Source: Brevibacterium jeotgali (lineage in GTDB: Bacteria > Actinomycetota > Actinomycetes > Actinomycetales > Brevibacteriaceae). From it: DNA of 64,000 nt. Below, in pieces: positions 42,851 to 52,284 of this stretch. How positions within the stretch are numbered: position 1 is the first letter of the stretch; every line of letters starts with the position of its first letter. The DNA lies in assembly GCF_900169175.1 (NCBI RefSeq), contig NZ_FXZM01000005.1:1-64000 (forward strand), written 5' to 3'. The notes under the pieces were generated by a model. The model ran no database searches. It worked only from the letters and a program-made list of their open reading frames with translations, and was not told the DNA's origin. The translations under genes were made by a program, and so were the position numbers.

Positions 42851-43726
42851 TTGGACATCGGCTTCGTCAGCGCCTTCACCGGCGGCGCCCTGGCTCTCCT
42901 GAGTCCGTGCGCCGCGCTGCTCCTGCCCGCCTTCTTCGCATCGACGGTGGGAGCCGGTGCGCGCCTGCTGCTCCACGGCACGGTCTTCTACAGCGGGATG
43001 CTGCTGGTCCTGGTCCCCCTGGGGGTCGGCGCCGGAGCACTGGGCGGCCTCTTCACCACCCACCGGCCACAGATCGTGATCGGCGCGGCGGTCATCCTGA
43101 CGGTCCTGGGCGTCGCCCAGTTCCTGGGCTTCGGATTCGACCCGGCGAAGCTCGTGCCCGGCGGCGACGCGGCCCGCACCCGGACGGCACGGGCGAGCGG
43201 AATGACGAAGACCTTCCTCCTGGGCGCCACGAGCGGAGTCGCGGGCATGTGCGCCGGCCCGATCCTCGGTGCCGTCCTCACCCTCGCGGCCGCCCGCGGC
43301 GACATCGTGGGCTCCGCGTTCATGCTCGCCGTCTACGGCGCGGGCATGGTCGTGCCGCTGCTCCTCGTCGCCGCGCTCTGGCACCGGCTGGGCGGACGCG
43401 GACGCGCCGTGCTCCGCGGTCGCGAGATCTCTGTCCTCGGCACGCGACTGCAGACGATCTCGATGCTCACCGGAGCGCTCATGATCATCGCAGGGATCGT
43501 CTTCTGGGTGACGAACGGTCTCGTCTCCGTGCCCTCGTTCGTCTCCACCGAACTCCTCGCACGGTTCCAGTCGTCGGCGCTCCTCACGAGCCCGGCGGCG
43601 GACATCGCCGCGGTCCTCCTCCTCGCGACGGTCGTCATCGCCCTGTGGTTCGCCCGTGAGCGGCGCCTCTCGCGGGCACGCGTCTCCACCCGCCCAGAGG
43701 GAGAGGGACATGGATCTGAACGATGA
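42851..43726 (+). CDS. ccdA: CcdA/DsbD-type membrane thiol-electron carrier
   Basis: About 291 residues, six or seven helices. Paired cysteines C20 in 'LLSPCAALLLPAFF' and C134 in 'GVAGMCAGPILGAVL' are the two membrane thiols of CcdA/DsbD. It carries reducing power from cytoplasmic thioredoxin to outside proteins. TTG 42851 is taken as start, since it begins the conserved DIGFVSAF; no strong SD, but the DsbA stop lies five bases upstream, which allows coupling. The last 17 bases overlap the lipoprotein gene. The central loop (about 95-118) is Ala/Arg/Thr-rich. Confidence 0.88.
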   Translation: MDIGFVSAFTGGALALLSPCAALLLPAFFASTVGAGARLLLHGTVFYSGMLLVLVPLGVGAGALGGLFTTHRPQIVIGAAVILTVLGVAQFLGFGFDPAKLVPGGDAARTRTARASGMTKTFLLGATSGVAGMCAGPILGAVLTLAAARGDIVGSAFMLAVYGAGMVVPLLLVAALWHRLGGRGRAVLRGREISVLGTRLQTISMLTGALMIIAGIVFWVTNGLVSVPSFVSTELLARFQSSALLTSPAADIAAVLLLATVVIALWFARERRLSRARVSTRPEGEGHGSER

Positions 43727-44939
43727 GAGCCCCGTTGCCTCTGTGAGCACAACCGGGCCCCACCGCGGTCGTGCAGCCGCTGCGGCAGCGGCCCTCGCCC
43801 TGACCCTCGCCGCCTGCACGTCCGGCGAAGGCCTCGAGAGACAGGGTCCTGCCGACGTCGAGGGGCTCGAGCGCGACCCCCGCGCGTCGTCTCTGCAGCT
43901 GCCTGCGGCCGATACCGCGCACGTGCAGATGCCCACCCAGTTCGGGCAGCTCGTCACCGTCGAACCCGCCTGGGATCTGCCCGTGCAGCGCGGCGAGGAC
44001 ATCTTCCTATCGGCCGAGGAGACGGACCGCGCACTCGTGTTCCGCGCCGTCGACTCCACGGGCGCCGTGCGCTGGTCCGCGGAGAGGCCCCTCGCCTGCG
44101 CGGGCTTCGTCGTCACGCAGGATGCGGAGGGCCGCGATCTCGCGGTGCTCACCGATGCAGAGACCTCCGAGGACGACCTGTCGGTGACCACGGCGAGCGC
44201 GTACGACCTCGGCACCGGCGAGCAGGTGTGGGGGCCGGTCGAGGTGCCCGGCCCGCACACCGGCCCGGGTCTCGTGTTCGAAGCGCCGCCGGAGGGGTTC
44301 ATGGGCCAGAGCGGGGAGCCCGCGGTCCTCGACCCGACCACCGGCGAGAGGCTCAGCGACGACGGCAGAGTGATAGGCGAGTTCAACGGCACCATCCTGC
44401 GCGTCGAGGGCGATGACGTGACCGCGCAGACGGGGGCGGGTCACGAGTGGTCGACGCCGCTCAGCGAGATCGGCGGAGGTGCGTTCTCTCTGGAGGCTCA
44501 TGCGGCGGCGACGGCGGCCGACGGGCTCGCACTGCTCGACACCGGCGAGGGTGCGGGTCCGCTGCTGGACCTGGAATCCGGTGAGCTCCTCGCCGGCGAC
44601 GTCCACGACGTCGCCCGCGACACGGGTTCCGCCACGATCGCGGTCCTCGACGGGGACGGTCTCACCGTTCTCGACGACGAGGGCGACGAGCAGCTGGCGA
44701 TGTCCGTCCGCGAGGGTACGACGCTCGAAGCAGTCGTCGGGGTTCTCGTCTACGTGCGCGACGGCGGCTCGGTGCGTGTCCACAACGGGATCACCGGGAC
44801 CATCGCTCAGGCATACGCGAAGGACGGTGCAGGACCGGTCGCCGTCCCCTCCCTCGTGACGAGGGAGGGGACGGGGGCGCTGAATGCGGGGAACCGGACT
44901 CTCCTCACCACCGACCGCGTGGTCGAGGATCGGGGGTGA
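43710..44939 (+). CDS. Lipoprotein with PQQ/WD-type beta-propeller repeats
   Basis: 409 residues. Signal peptide with lipobox LAAC (Cys about 36), then a series of strands with 'YDLGTGEQVWGPVEV', 'LDPTTGERLSDDGRVIGEF', 'LDLESGELLAGDV' and 'VLDDEGDEQLAMSV', the repeating pattern of PQQ-like propellers (about six blades). No PQQ-ligand set visible; binding or scaffolding outside the membrane is more likely than catalysis. ATG 43710 has GAGAGGG. It is the last gene of the dsbA-ccdA operon, and its secretion makes it a candidate client of that pair. A 13-bp perfect hairpin lies in its last 32 codons. Confidence 0.75.
   Translation: MDLNDESPVASVSTTGPHRGRAAAAAAALALTLAACTSGEGLERQGPADVEGLERDPRASSLQLPAADTAHVQMPTQFGQLVTVEPAWDLPVQRGEDIFLSAEETDRALVFRAVDSTGAVRWSAERPLACAGFVVTQDAEGRDLAVLTDAETSEDDLSVTTASAYDLGTGEQVWGPVEVPGPHTGPGLVFEAPPEGFMGQSGEPAVLDPTTGERLSDDGRVIGEFNGTILRVEGDDVTAQTGAGHEWSTPLSEIGGGAFSLEAHAAATAADGLALLDTGEGAGPLLDLESGELLAGDVHDVARDTGSATIAVLDGDGLTVLDDEGDEQLAMSVREGTTLEAVVGVLVYVRDGGSVRVHNGITGTIAQAYAKDGAGPVAVPSLVTREGTGALNAGNRTLLTTDRVVEDRG
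44844..44872. terminator. 13-bp perfect hairpin inside the 3' end of the lipoprotein gene
   Basis: GTCCCCTCCCTCG-TGA-CGAGGGAGGGGAC. It encodes PSLVTREGT in the lipoprotein frame. The junction with the convergent stress-protein gene is only 12 bases, so the terminator for that leftward gene may be embedded here. Confidence 0.6.
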
Positions 44940-44951
44940 CGTGAGGCGGGG

Positions 44952-45950
44952 TCACCGCTTGACGCGCACCACCATCGTGGGAGCAGCGGAGTAGGGCAGA
45001 ACCGACTGCGAGGTCGAGCCCAGGAGCAGTCCCGCGAACCCACCGCGGCCTCGGGAGCCGATGACGAGGATGGCGCACGTGTCCGACGCCCGCACCAGCA
45101 CTTCGGCCGGCTGACCGTCGAACAGTGTCCACCGCACCTCGAGATCAGGGTGCTCCTCGACGATCGCCGCCCGGGCGGCCTCGAGCTTATCCGTGCCCTC
45201 CTGGATGAGCCGTTCCAGGTCGCCCTGGGACGGGATCCACTCCGGCCCGATCACCGTCGTCGTGATGACCGCCTGGATATGGAGCGGCGAGTTCCGGCGC
45301 ATCGCGATGTGTGCGGCCTCCCAGAGCGCCGGCGATTCCCTGCCCAGCGAATCGACGCCCACGACGACCTGACCGGTGTAGTCGATGCCCGGGACCGTGT
45401 CCGTCTCCTCTGACCGCTCGATCGGACCGTCCGCGCTGCTGTGGACCGGGCGGGACGAACTGGGACGGGCCTCGCCGGTGACCCCCGGCTCCCACCCGAC
45501 GGGGACGACGATCGTGGGGCATGCGGAGTGCGCCGGCAGCGCCGAGGACACCGTGCCCAGGAGCCGCCCGGCGAAGCCGCCCTTGCCGCGCGATCCGACC
45601 ACCGTGAGGCTGGCCTGCTTCGACTCCTCCACGAGGACACCCGCAGCATCGCCGATCTCGATGATCGCCTCGACGGGCACGTCCGCCGCCTTCACCTCTG
45701 CGGCCGCCTCCTTGAGCACTGTCGTGACCGATGAGCGGACCGCAGAATCGTCGATGGGCACGTACGACACGTCGATGGTCGCGGCCGCGACGCTCGGCAC
45801 CGTGTACGCACCGACGACGCGGATGGAGCGGCCAAGAGCCTTCGCCTCACCGATCGCGAAGCGGAGCGCGTTGCGGCTGGCGTTCGAACCGTCGACACCG
45901 ACGACGATCGCCTGGGGGTCCGCGACCTCCGAGGTCTGGTTGTCTGCCAT
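44952..45950 (-). CDS. Universal stress protein, tandem UspA domains
   Basis: 332 residues, two UspA domains (about 12-152 and 190-330). Each has the ATP-binding G-x2-G-x9-S/T motif: 'VVGSRGKGGFAGRLLGTVSS' with 'CPTIVV', and 'VIGSRGRGGFAGLLLGSTSQ' with 'APTMVV'. Each domain starts with 'VVGVDGS' or 'VVGVDSLG'. Tandem Usp proteins of actinobacteria bind ATP and respond to hypoxia or stationary phase. The linker (about 153-188) is Ser/Glu-rich. Divergent from the YeaQ-type gene. Confidence 0.93.
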   Translation of the reverse strand: MADNQTSEVADPQAIVVGVDGSNASRNALRFAIGEAKALGRSIRVVGAYTVPSVAAATIDVSYVPIDDSAVRSSVTTVLKEAAAEVKAADVPVEAIIEIGDAAGVLVEESKQASLTVVGSRGKGGFAGRLLGTVSSALPAHSACPTIVVPVGWEPGVTGEARPSSSRPVHSSADGPIERSEETDTVPGIDYTGQVVVGVDSLGRESPALWEAAHIAMRRNSPLHIQAVITTTVIGPEWIPSQGDLERLIQEGTDKLEAARAAIVEEHPDLEVRWTLFDGQPAEVLVRASDTCAILVIGSRGRGGFAGLLLGSTSQSVLPYSAAPTMVVRVKR

Positions 45951-46120
45951 GTCTCCTCCTCCGTGTCACCACGGGCCGCTGAGCGGCCCGTGCCTCGCTC
46001 GCCCCCTGTACGGGTGCGTCGTGGCTCACATTACCGGCGATGCGAGATTCTGCGGGGCGGTTCACCACGATGTGATCCGCCCCCACTCGGATCCTGGAAC
46101 GCCACGCGGATCGCAACGAG

Positions 46121-46148
46121 TTGCGTCGAGCAAGGCTCCTTGTAGGCT
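46121..46148 (+). promoter_or_regulatory. Promoter of the YeaQ-like gene
   Basis: TTGCGT (46121-46126), 16 bases, TAGGCT (46143-46148), followed 20 bases later by the AAAGGAGG ribosome site. Confidence 0.6.
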
Positions 46149-46175
46149 GAAGATCCGAACGACAAAGGAGGCAGT

Positions 46176-46442
46176 ATGGGTATCCTCGCGTTTCTGCTCT
46201 TAGGACTCATCGCCGGCGCCATCGCCAAGGCGATCCTTCCGGGCCGTCAGGGCGGCGGCTGGATCGGCGCGCTGATCTGCGGCGCCCTGGGCGCCGTGCT
46301 CGGCGGCTGGATCGGCAGCGCTGTGTTCGGCACCGGCGTGACTGAGTTCTGGTCGCTCACCTCGTGGCTGCTGGCCATCCTGGGCGCCCTCATCGTGCTG
46401 GTCGTGTGGGGCTTCATCTCCCGCGCTGTCAGCAAGACGTGA
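46176..46442 (+). CDS. GlsB/YeaQ/YmgE-family stress membrane protein
   Basis: 88 residues, three helices: 'ILAFLLLGLIAGAIAKAI', 'IGALICGALGAVLGGWIG', 'WLLAILGALIVLVVWGF'. The Gly-rich helices with 'PGRQGGGWIGALICG' match the transglycosylase-associated family (a misnomer; no catalytic residues). Members rise under acid, osmotic or envelope stress. AAAGGAGG precedes the ATG. It is followed by a 16-bp hairpin shared with the convergent HNH gene. Facing a universal stress protein gene across one promoter region suggests shared stress control. Confidence 0.93.
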   Translation: MGILAFLLLGLIAGAIAKAILPGRQGGGWIGALICGALGAVLGGWIGSAVFGTGVTEFWSLTSWLLAILGALIVLVVWGFISRAVSKT

Positions 46443-46462
46443 CACCGACCGCACGGTAGGCC

Positions 46463-46499
46463 GAGGCGCGTCGGAGTGGAGAGCACTCCGGCGCGCCTC
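46463..46499. terminator. 16-bp hairpin at YeaQ/HNH junction
   Basis: GAGGCGCGTCGGAGTG pairs with 46484-46499 with one G-U pair; loop GAGAG. Confidence 0.75.
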
Positions 46500-46529
46500 T
46501 CTTGTGCCCGGACTCGCGCCCGGACGGCT

Positions 46530-47087
46530 TCACGCCGCCGGCGCGGCCACCGCCGCCGAGGCCGTCGTCACCGCAGCCGTCCCGCTCCCCCAGCCGTCGG
46601 CCACGAGGAACGGGCGCCACTCCTCGACCGGTTCTTCGATCTCGCGCAGCCAGAACCGCCCCACGCGCGGCGGAGACGGGGCGAAGCGCAGCGCCCATCC
46701 CATCTCCTCCGGTGTGCGGTCGCCCTTGCGGCCGTTGCACGACCGGCAGCAGGCCACCAGGTTCGTCCACGTGTTCCGCCCTCCGCGCGACCTCGGCAGG
46801 ACGTGGTCGATCGTCGTCGCGTGCCCGCCGCAGTACGCGCAGAGGTGGCCGTCCCGCCGCAGCACACCCCTGCGGGACAGCATGACGCGTCGACTGCGGG
46901 GCGGCTTCACGTACCGCGTGAGGATGATCACCGACGGCCGGTCCAGCTCGACCGATGCGCTGCGGATCGGGATGGCGTCGTCTGACTGCAGCACTGCCGC
47001 CTTGCCCGTCAGCACGAGGACCACCGCGCGCTTGAAGGACACGACGGACATCGGCTCGTAGCCGGCGTTCAGGACGAGGGTCTTCAC
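46530..47087 (-). CDS. HNH endonuclease family protein
   Basis: 185 residues. The N-terminal 75 form a strand-rich part ('TLVLNAGYEPMSVVSFKRAVVLVLTGKA', split after 12) seen in actinobacterial and cyanobacterial HNH proteins. The HNH zinc finger has C83-A-Y-C86, the D94-H95 catalytic pair, 'NLVACCRSCNGRKGDRTP' with C114 and C117, and N118. Whether it cuts DNA in vivo is unknown; the family is conserved and often single-copy. The GTG start at 47087 follows GGAGGTG and overlaps by four bases (GTGA) the stop of an upstream small ORF. Confidence 0.87.
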   Translation of the reverse strand: MKTLVLNAGYEPMSVVSFKRAVVLVLTGKAAVLQSDDAIPIRSASVELDRPSVIILTRYVKPPRSRRVMLSRRGVLRRDGHLCAYCGGHATTIDHVLPRSRGGRNTWTNLVACCRSCNGRKGDRTPEEMGWALRFAPSPPRVGRFWLREIEEPVEEWRPFLVADGWGSGTAAVTTASAAVAAPAA

Positions 47088-47371
47088 GACGCACCTCCAG
47101 GACTGCGCGGATGCGCGTGAATGACGAAACGGCGCCACACATGCGTGTGGCACCGTTCGTGGTGGACCGGCCCTGGGCCGAAGAGAGGGGATATCGCCTC
47201 TGGGCATATCCCCTCGACAGGTATGAGACGAGGACGTATCTCCTCTGCGCCGGTCACGGCGCGTCGGATTCCCGCGGGCGCAGGCAGGACTGCAGTGCCA
47301 CGCGCACATAGTGTGCGGAGCGTGTGCATCACCGGCTTCGTCGCCGATCGCAGTTCGTGCCTCTCACCCAT
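47084..47371 (-). CDS. Candidate small ORF translationally coupled to the HNH gene
   Basis: 95 codons from ATG 47371, which has an excellent SD (AGGAGGGG, four bases away), to a TGA that overlaps the HNH start by four bases. The product is Arg/His/Pro-rich with no known domain. Its DNA holds two inverted repeats (GCCACAC...GTGTGGC at 47134-47151 and GAGGGGATAT...ATATCCCCTC at 47185-47215). TACCCT at 47398-47403 (minus) could be a -10. It may be a leader peptide or regulatory ORF rather than a functional protein. Confidence 0.4.
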   Translation of the reverse strand: MGERHELRSATKPVMHTLRTLCARGTAVLPAPAGIRRAVTGAEEIRPRLIPVEGICPEAISPLFGPGPVHHERCHTHVWRRFVIHAHPRSPGGAS

Positions 47372-47587
47372 GACCCCTCCTGGACTCACTGCACCAAGGG
47401 TAGGCCCATCCGGGTCCGATGTGGAGTGCCGCGTCCGTCGTGTCATCGAACGTGCCGCCGGTGTTCCCGCAGCGTTCACCGGAATGCGGGGTAGACTCCG
47501 GAGCCGATCGGCACCCGCAGACGCAGAGACACCCGCGCTCCGTCCGGACCTGTGGACGGAGTGCGGGTGTCTTCGTGCGTGATGCGA
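47088..47587. other. Long 5' region of the HNH gene and end of the NlpC/P60 unit
   Basis: 500 bases between HNH and NlpC/P60 genes, both leftward. It holds the candidate small ORF (47084-47371), two inverted repeats inside it, and the hairpin at 47527-47572 that closes the NlpC/P60 unit. The other open frames here look like shadows. Confidence 0.5.
47527..47572 (-). terminator. 19-bp hairpin after the NlpC/P60 gene
   Basis: AGACACCCGCGCTCCGTCC (47527-47545) pairs with 47554-47572 with a single wobble; loop of eight. It starts 15 bases past the stop of the leftward gene. Confidence 0.8.
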
Positions 47588-48442
47588 TCAGAGAACGCGG
47601 ATGTAGGTGACGCTCCCCATCCACGAGTGGCTGCGGTAGGAAGTGCCGGACGACGACGATCCTGCGTCGTACATCATGCCGTTGCCCGCGTAGATTCCGA
47701 TGTGCCCCGGCTTGTACACGAGGTCACCGGGCCTCGCCTCCGAAGCGGAGACGGTCTGACCGGCGGACGCCTGTGCGCCGGAGCTGCGGGGCAGATTCAC
47801 CCCGACCTTGCTGAACACGAAGGAGGTGTAGCCGGAGCAGTCCCAGCCGGAGGTCGAGGTGCCGCCGTAGACGTAGGGGACACCCGTGTACTGCTTGGCG
47901 ATCGCGATGACCTGCTCGGCCTTCGATCCATCCGGAAGCGCGGCGCCGCCGTCGTCGGAGGATTCGCCCGAATCAGAGGATTCGGAGTTCGACGAACCGG
48001 AGTCGGAGGAACCCGAATCAGAGGAGCCGGAGTCGGAGGAACCCGAGTCGGAGGAGCCGGAGTTCGATTCGACGGACTCGGAGGGAGTGGGCTCCGGCTC
48101 AGGCTCAGGCTCCGGAGCCTTCTCCGCAGTCACGTTGGAGACCGAGGCGGCGCCGACGACGTCCGCGTCGTCGGTGTCCTCGTCCTGCTCCGGGATGACC
48201 GTCTTCGCCTGGTTCACGAAGTCGGTGGTGGGCGTGTCGTCCGCTTCAGCGGTGACGGCCGCCGCATCATCCTCACCCATCGCAGGCAGAGTGGCGGTGA
48301 CGACGAGTCCGCCTGCTGCGGCGACGACCGCCGCGCGACGACCGACCACGCCGTAGTTGGCGCCCAGGGCGTCGGTGAGTTCTGTGAGCGGGGTCTTGAC
48401 GCGGGTTTCGGCCGCGCGGCGACCATGCTTCCTTGTAGCCAC
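47588..48442 (-). CDS. Secreted NlpC/P60 peptidoglycan hydrolase
   Basis: 284 residues. Signal/anchor helix near 36-55 (AAVVAAAGGLVVTATLPA), an acidic linker with PEPEPEPEP and then GSSDS repeats (about 118-160), and a C-terminal NlpC/P60 domain. The nucleophile is C202 in 'WDCSGYTSFVF', His in 'KPGHIGIYAGNG'. It cleaves D-Glu-mDAP type bonds in stem peptides (RipA/CwlT-like). GTG 48442 has GAGAGG; the leader upstream is long. The linker DNA is an imperfect TCGGAGGAACCCGAG-type repeat, probably a wall-spanning spacer. Confidence 0.93.
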   Translation of the reverse strand: MATRKHGRRAAETRVKTPLTELTDALGANYGVVGRRAAVVAAAGGLVVTATLPAMGEDDAAAVTAEADDTPTTDFVNQAKTVIPEQDEDTDDADVVGAASVSNVTAEKAPEPEPEPEPTPSESVESNSGSSDSGSSDSGSSDSGSSDSGSSNSESSDSGESSDDGGAALPDGSKAEQVIAIAKQYTGVPYVYGGTSTSGWDCSGYTSFVFSKVGVNLPRSSGAQASAGQTVSASEARPGDLVYKPGHIGIYAGNGMMYDAGSSSSGTSYRSHSWMGSVTYIRVL

Positions 48443-48771
48443 GATGTCCTCTCCATTTCCTACGAGATGTCGCACGTCGAGCTGGAGATGCTCTGTCCTT
48501 CCGGACTGTGCTGCCGGTCGCCCGGCCCCTCGCCGCCGCTCAGGTCCTGTTGCTGTTTCTTCGATCCGATCGTGCGGGTGCGGCGTGCGGAACCCGGGTC
48601 GGATGGCCTTCTTCCGAAGGCGCCTCGACAACTGTAAACGATCGGCAACGCCATGTCACATTTGGATCACGGATCAGATCACGGACGGTGACCTTCCGCG
48701 TCGACGGCCTCGCATCGTCGCAGGTGAGAGCCTCGATTAACCGAATGGACCTGATGTAACGAGGTTGCGCG
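48443..48771. other. Intergenic region with long structured leader of the NlpC/P60 gene
   Basis: 329 bases. On the minus strand GTGACA (48654-48659), 17 bases, TACAGT (48631-48636) make a likely promoter, giving a leader of about 180 bases. The leader starts with GCCTTC-GGAA-GAAGGC (48606-48621) and is GC- and A-rich in blocks. Genes of this kind are often under c-di-AMP riboswitch (ydaO) control, but I could not fit that consensus by eye. The rest of the gap is the IdeR gene's downstream end. Confidence 0.45.
48631..48659 (-). promoter_or_regulatory. Candidate promoter of the NlpC/P60 gene
   Basis: Minus-strand GTGACA and TACAGT with a 17-base spacer; transcription would start near 48624, about 180 bases before the GTG. 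Confidence 0.45.
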
Positions 48772-49455
48772 TCAGCGTGTCACGAACACGAAAGCCGCGG
48801 TCTCGGACGGAAGATCGAGCACATCCGCGGATCCTTCAGCGCGGATGCTCACGTAGTCGCCGTCCCACTCCACGGTCACCACTGCGCCCGGCAGGATCCC
48901 GGTCTCCTGCAGCTGCGCCAGGAGCTCGATATCGACCTGGAGCGGCTCCGCGAGCCACGCGATGCCCACGGTCCGCGTCTCACCGGACTTCACCGCACGC
49001 GTGAGCGAGACCGTGTCCGGCACGACCGCCGGATCTGCGCCCAGGTCTTCGAGTGCGGGGATCGGGTTCCCGTACGGACCCGTCGTGTGCTCCGGGAGGA
49101 TCGAGAGGAGTCGTGTCTCGACCTGCTCGCTCATGACGTGCTCCCAGCGACAGGCCTCATCGTGGACGAGCGACCAGTCGAGCCCGACCACGTCGGAGAG
49201 CAGCCTTTCGGCAAGACGATGCTTGCGCATCACATGTGTTGCGAGATCGCGTCCCTCGTCGGTCAGAGCGAGGTGGCGGTCCGCATCGACGACGACCAGG
49301 CCGTCCCGTTCCATGCGGGCCACAGTCTGCGAGACCGTCGGACCGGAATGCTCCAGGCGCTCGGCGATGCGCGCGCGCAGCGGGACGATCCCCTGCTCCT
49401 CAAGCTCGATGATCGACTTGAGGTACATCTCGGTCGTGTCGATGAGGTCGTTCAC
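48772..49455 (-). CDS. ideR: Iron-dependent repressor of the DtxR/IdeR family
   Basis: 227 residues. 'LIDTTEMYLKSIIELEEQGIVPLRARIAERLEHSGPTVSQTVARMERDGLV' (read in three pieces of less than 20) is the near-invariant DtxR winged helix. The metal site residues are in 'MRKHRLAERLL' and 'DEACRWEHVMSEQVE' (Glu, Cys, His, His), and an SH3-like third domain ends the protein. With Fe2+ it represses siderophore and iron-uptake genes. Full length; no lost metal ligand seen. It stands alone. Confidence 0.95.
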   Translation of the reverse strand: MNDLIDTTEMYLKSIIELEEQGIVPLRARIAERLEHSGPTVSQTVARMERDGLVVVDADRHLALTDEGRDLATHVMRKHRLAERLLSDVVGLDWSLVHDEACRWEHVMSEQVETRLLSILPEHTTGPYGNPIPALEDLGADPAVVPDTVSLTRAVKSGETRTVGIAWLAEPLQVDIELLAQLQETGILPGAVVTVEWDGDYVSIRAEGSADVLDLPSETAAFVFVTR

Positions 49456-49595
49456 GTCTCACGCTCTCTCTTCGCAGTCCCGACACACAGTCGGGGAGCC
49501 ATCGCATCCGTCTGGACAGGGCGGAAGCACCCGCGGTCATTTTACGGTGCAAAGCGGCGAACGGACACTCAGCCGAACCGGGGCGCCCCGCGCCG

Positions 49596-51573
<1,978 letters not shown>

Positions 51574-51576
51574 GGC

Positions 51577-51612
51577 GTGTGGTGCCTCTTCCCGCGGGCA
51601 GAGGCACCACAC
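51577..51612. terminator. 13-bp hairpin at serC/DUF456 junction
   Basis: GTGTGGTGCCTCT (51577-51589) pairs fully with 51600-51612; outer TGAG/CTCA can add four pairs, including the serC stop codon. Confidence 0.75.
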
Positions 51613-51629
51613 CGCTCAGGCGCGCCGCG

Positions 51630-52145
51630 TCAGGCGGCGACGAAGTGGTGGATCACCGTCCCGGCGAAGACCGCCAGGGCCAGTGCAGCGCACCCGAACT
51701 CGATGAGGATGCCGATGCCGGCGGCCTTGATCGCCGCCCAACTGGTGTCCCACGCCTTCCGCGCATCGCCCAGCCGCTGCCACTCTGCGGCCCAGAGGCC
51801 GCCCACGAAGCCCAGCAGCAGGCCGATCACGGGAACGACGAAGAACCCGACGACCGCCAGGATCCCGCCGACCAGCAGCGAGCGATTCGGGATCCCGCGC
51901 TCCTTGAGCCGTCGACCGGTCAGCACCCAGCCGGCAGCCATCCCCAGCGCCACGAGGACCGTGATCGCGGCGAACGCCGTCCATCCGGTGCCGGTTCCCA
52001 CGACGATCGCCCACACGAGCGCGGACACGGCGATCGTGGCGGAGCCCGGCAGCACCGGGACGACGATTCCCACGATGCCCACGAACATCGCGAGTCCTGC
52101 GAGCACGGTGACGATGACGTCTGCGGTCACGATGAGGAGCTCCAT
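51630..52145 (-). CDS. DUF456-family membrane protein
   Basis: 171 residues, about five helices. 'FVGIVGIVVPVLPGSATI' is the G-x-P-x-L-P-G motif of DUF456, and 'GILAVVGFFVVPVIGLLLGFVGGLWAAEW' (split after 15) is the second family repeat. Function unknown; such proteins are common and single-copy. ATG 52145 starts the conserved region but has no SD; longer starts (52196, 52232) are possible. Confidence 0.82.
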   Translation of the reverse strand: MELLIVTADVIVTVLAGLAMFVGIVGIVVPVLPGSATIAVSALVWAIVVGTGTGWTAFAAITVLVALGMAAGWVLTGRRLKERGIPNRSLLVGGILAVVGFFVVPVIGLLLGFVGGLWAAEWQRLGDARKAWDTSWAAIKAAGIGILIEFGCAALALAVFAGTVIHHFVAA

Positions 52146-52284
52146 TCGGATCAGGGGTGCCAAGGGGCCTCGGCAGGAGGATCGGTCCTGGCGCATCCGT
52201 CCGATCCGGAGTCTACGGGCGTCGTTGAACACGTGGACAGTGCAGGGCGGTCAGGCTTCCATACTGTGATGGAGCTGTGATCGC

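Noticed and set aside
48443-48660. ydaO (c-di-AMP) riboswitch upstream of NlpC/P60
   Set aside because: Expected from gene type, but I could not align the conserved core by eye; kept only as a leader and a finding to test.
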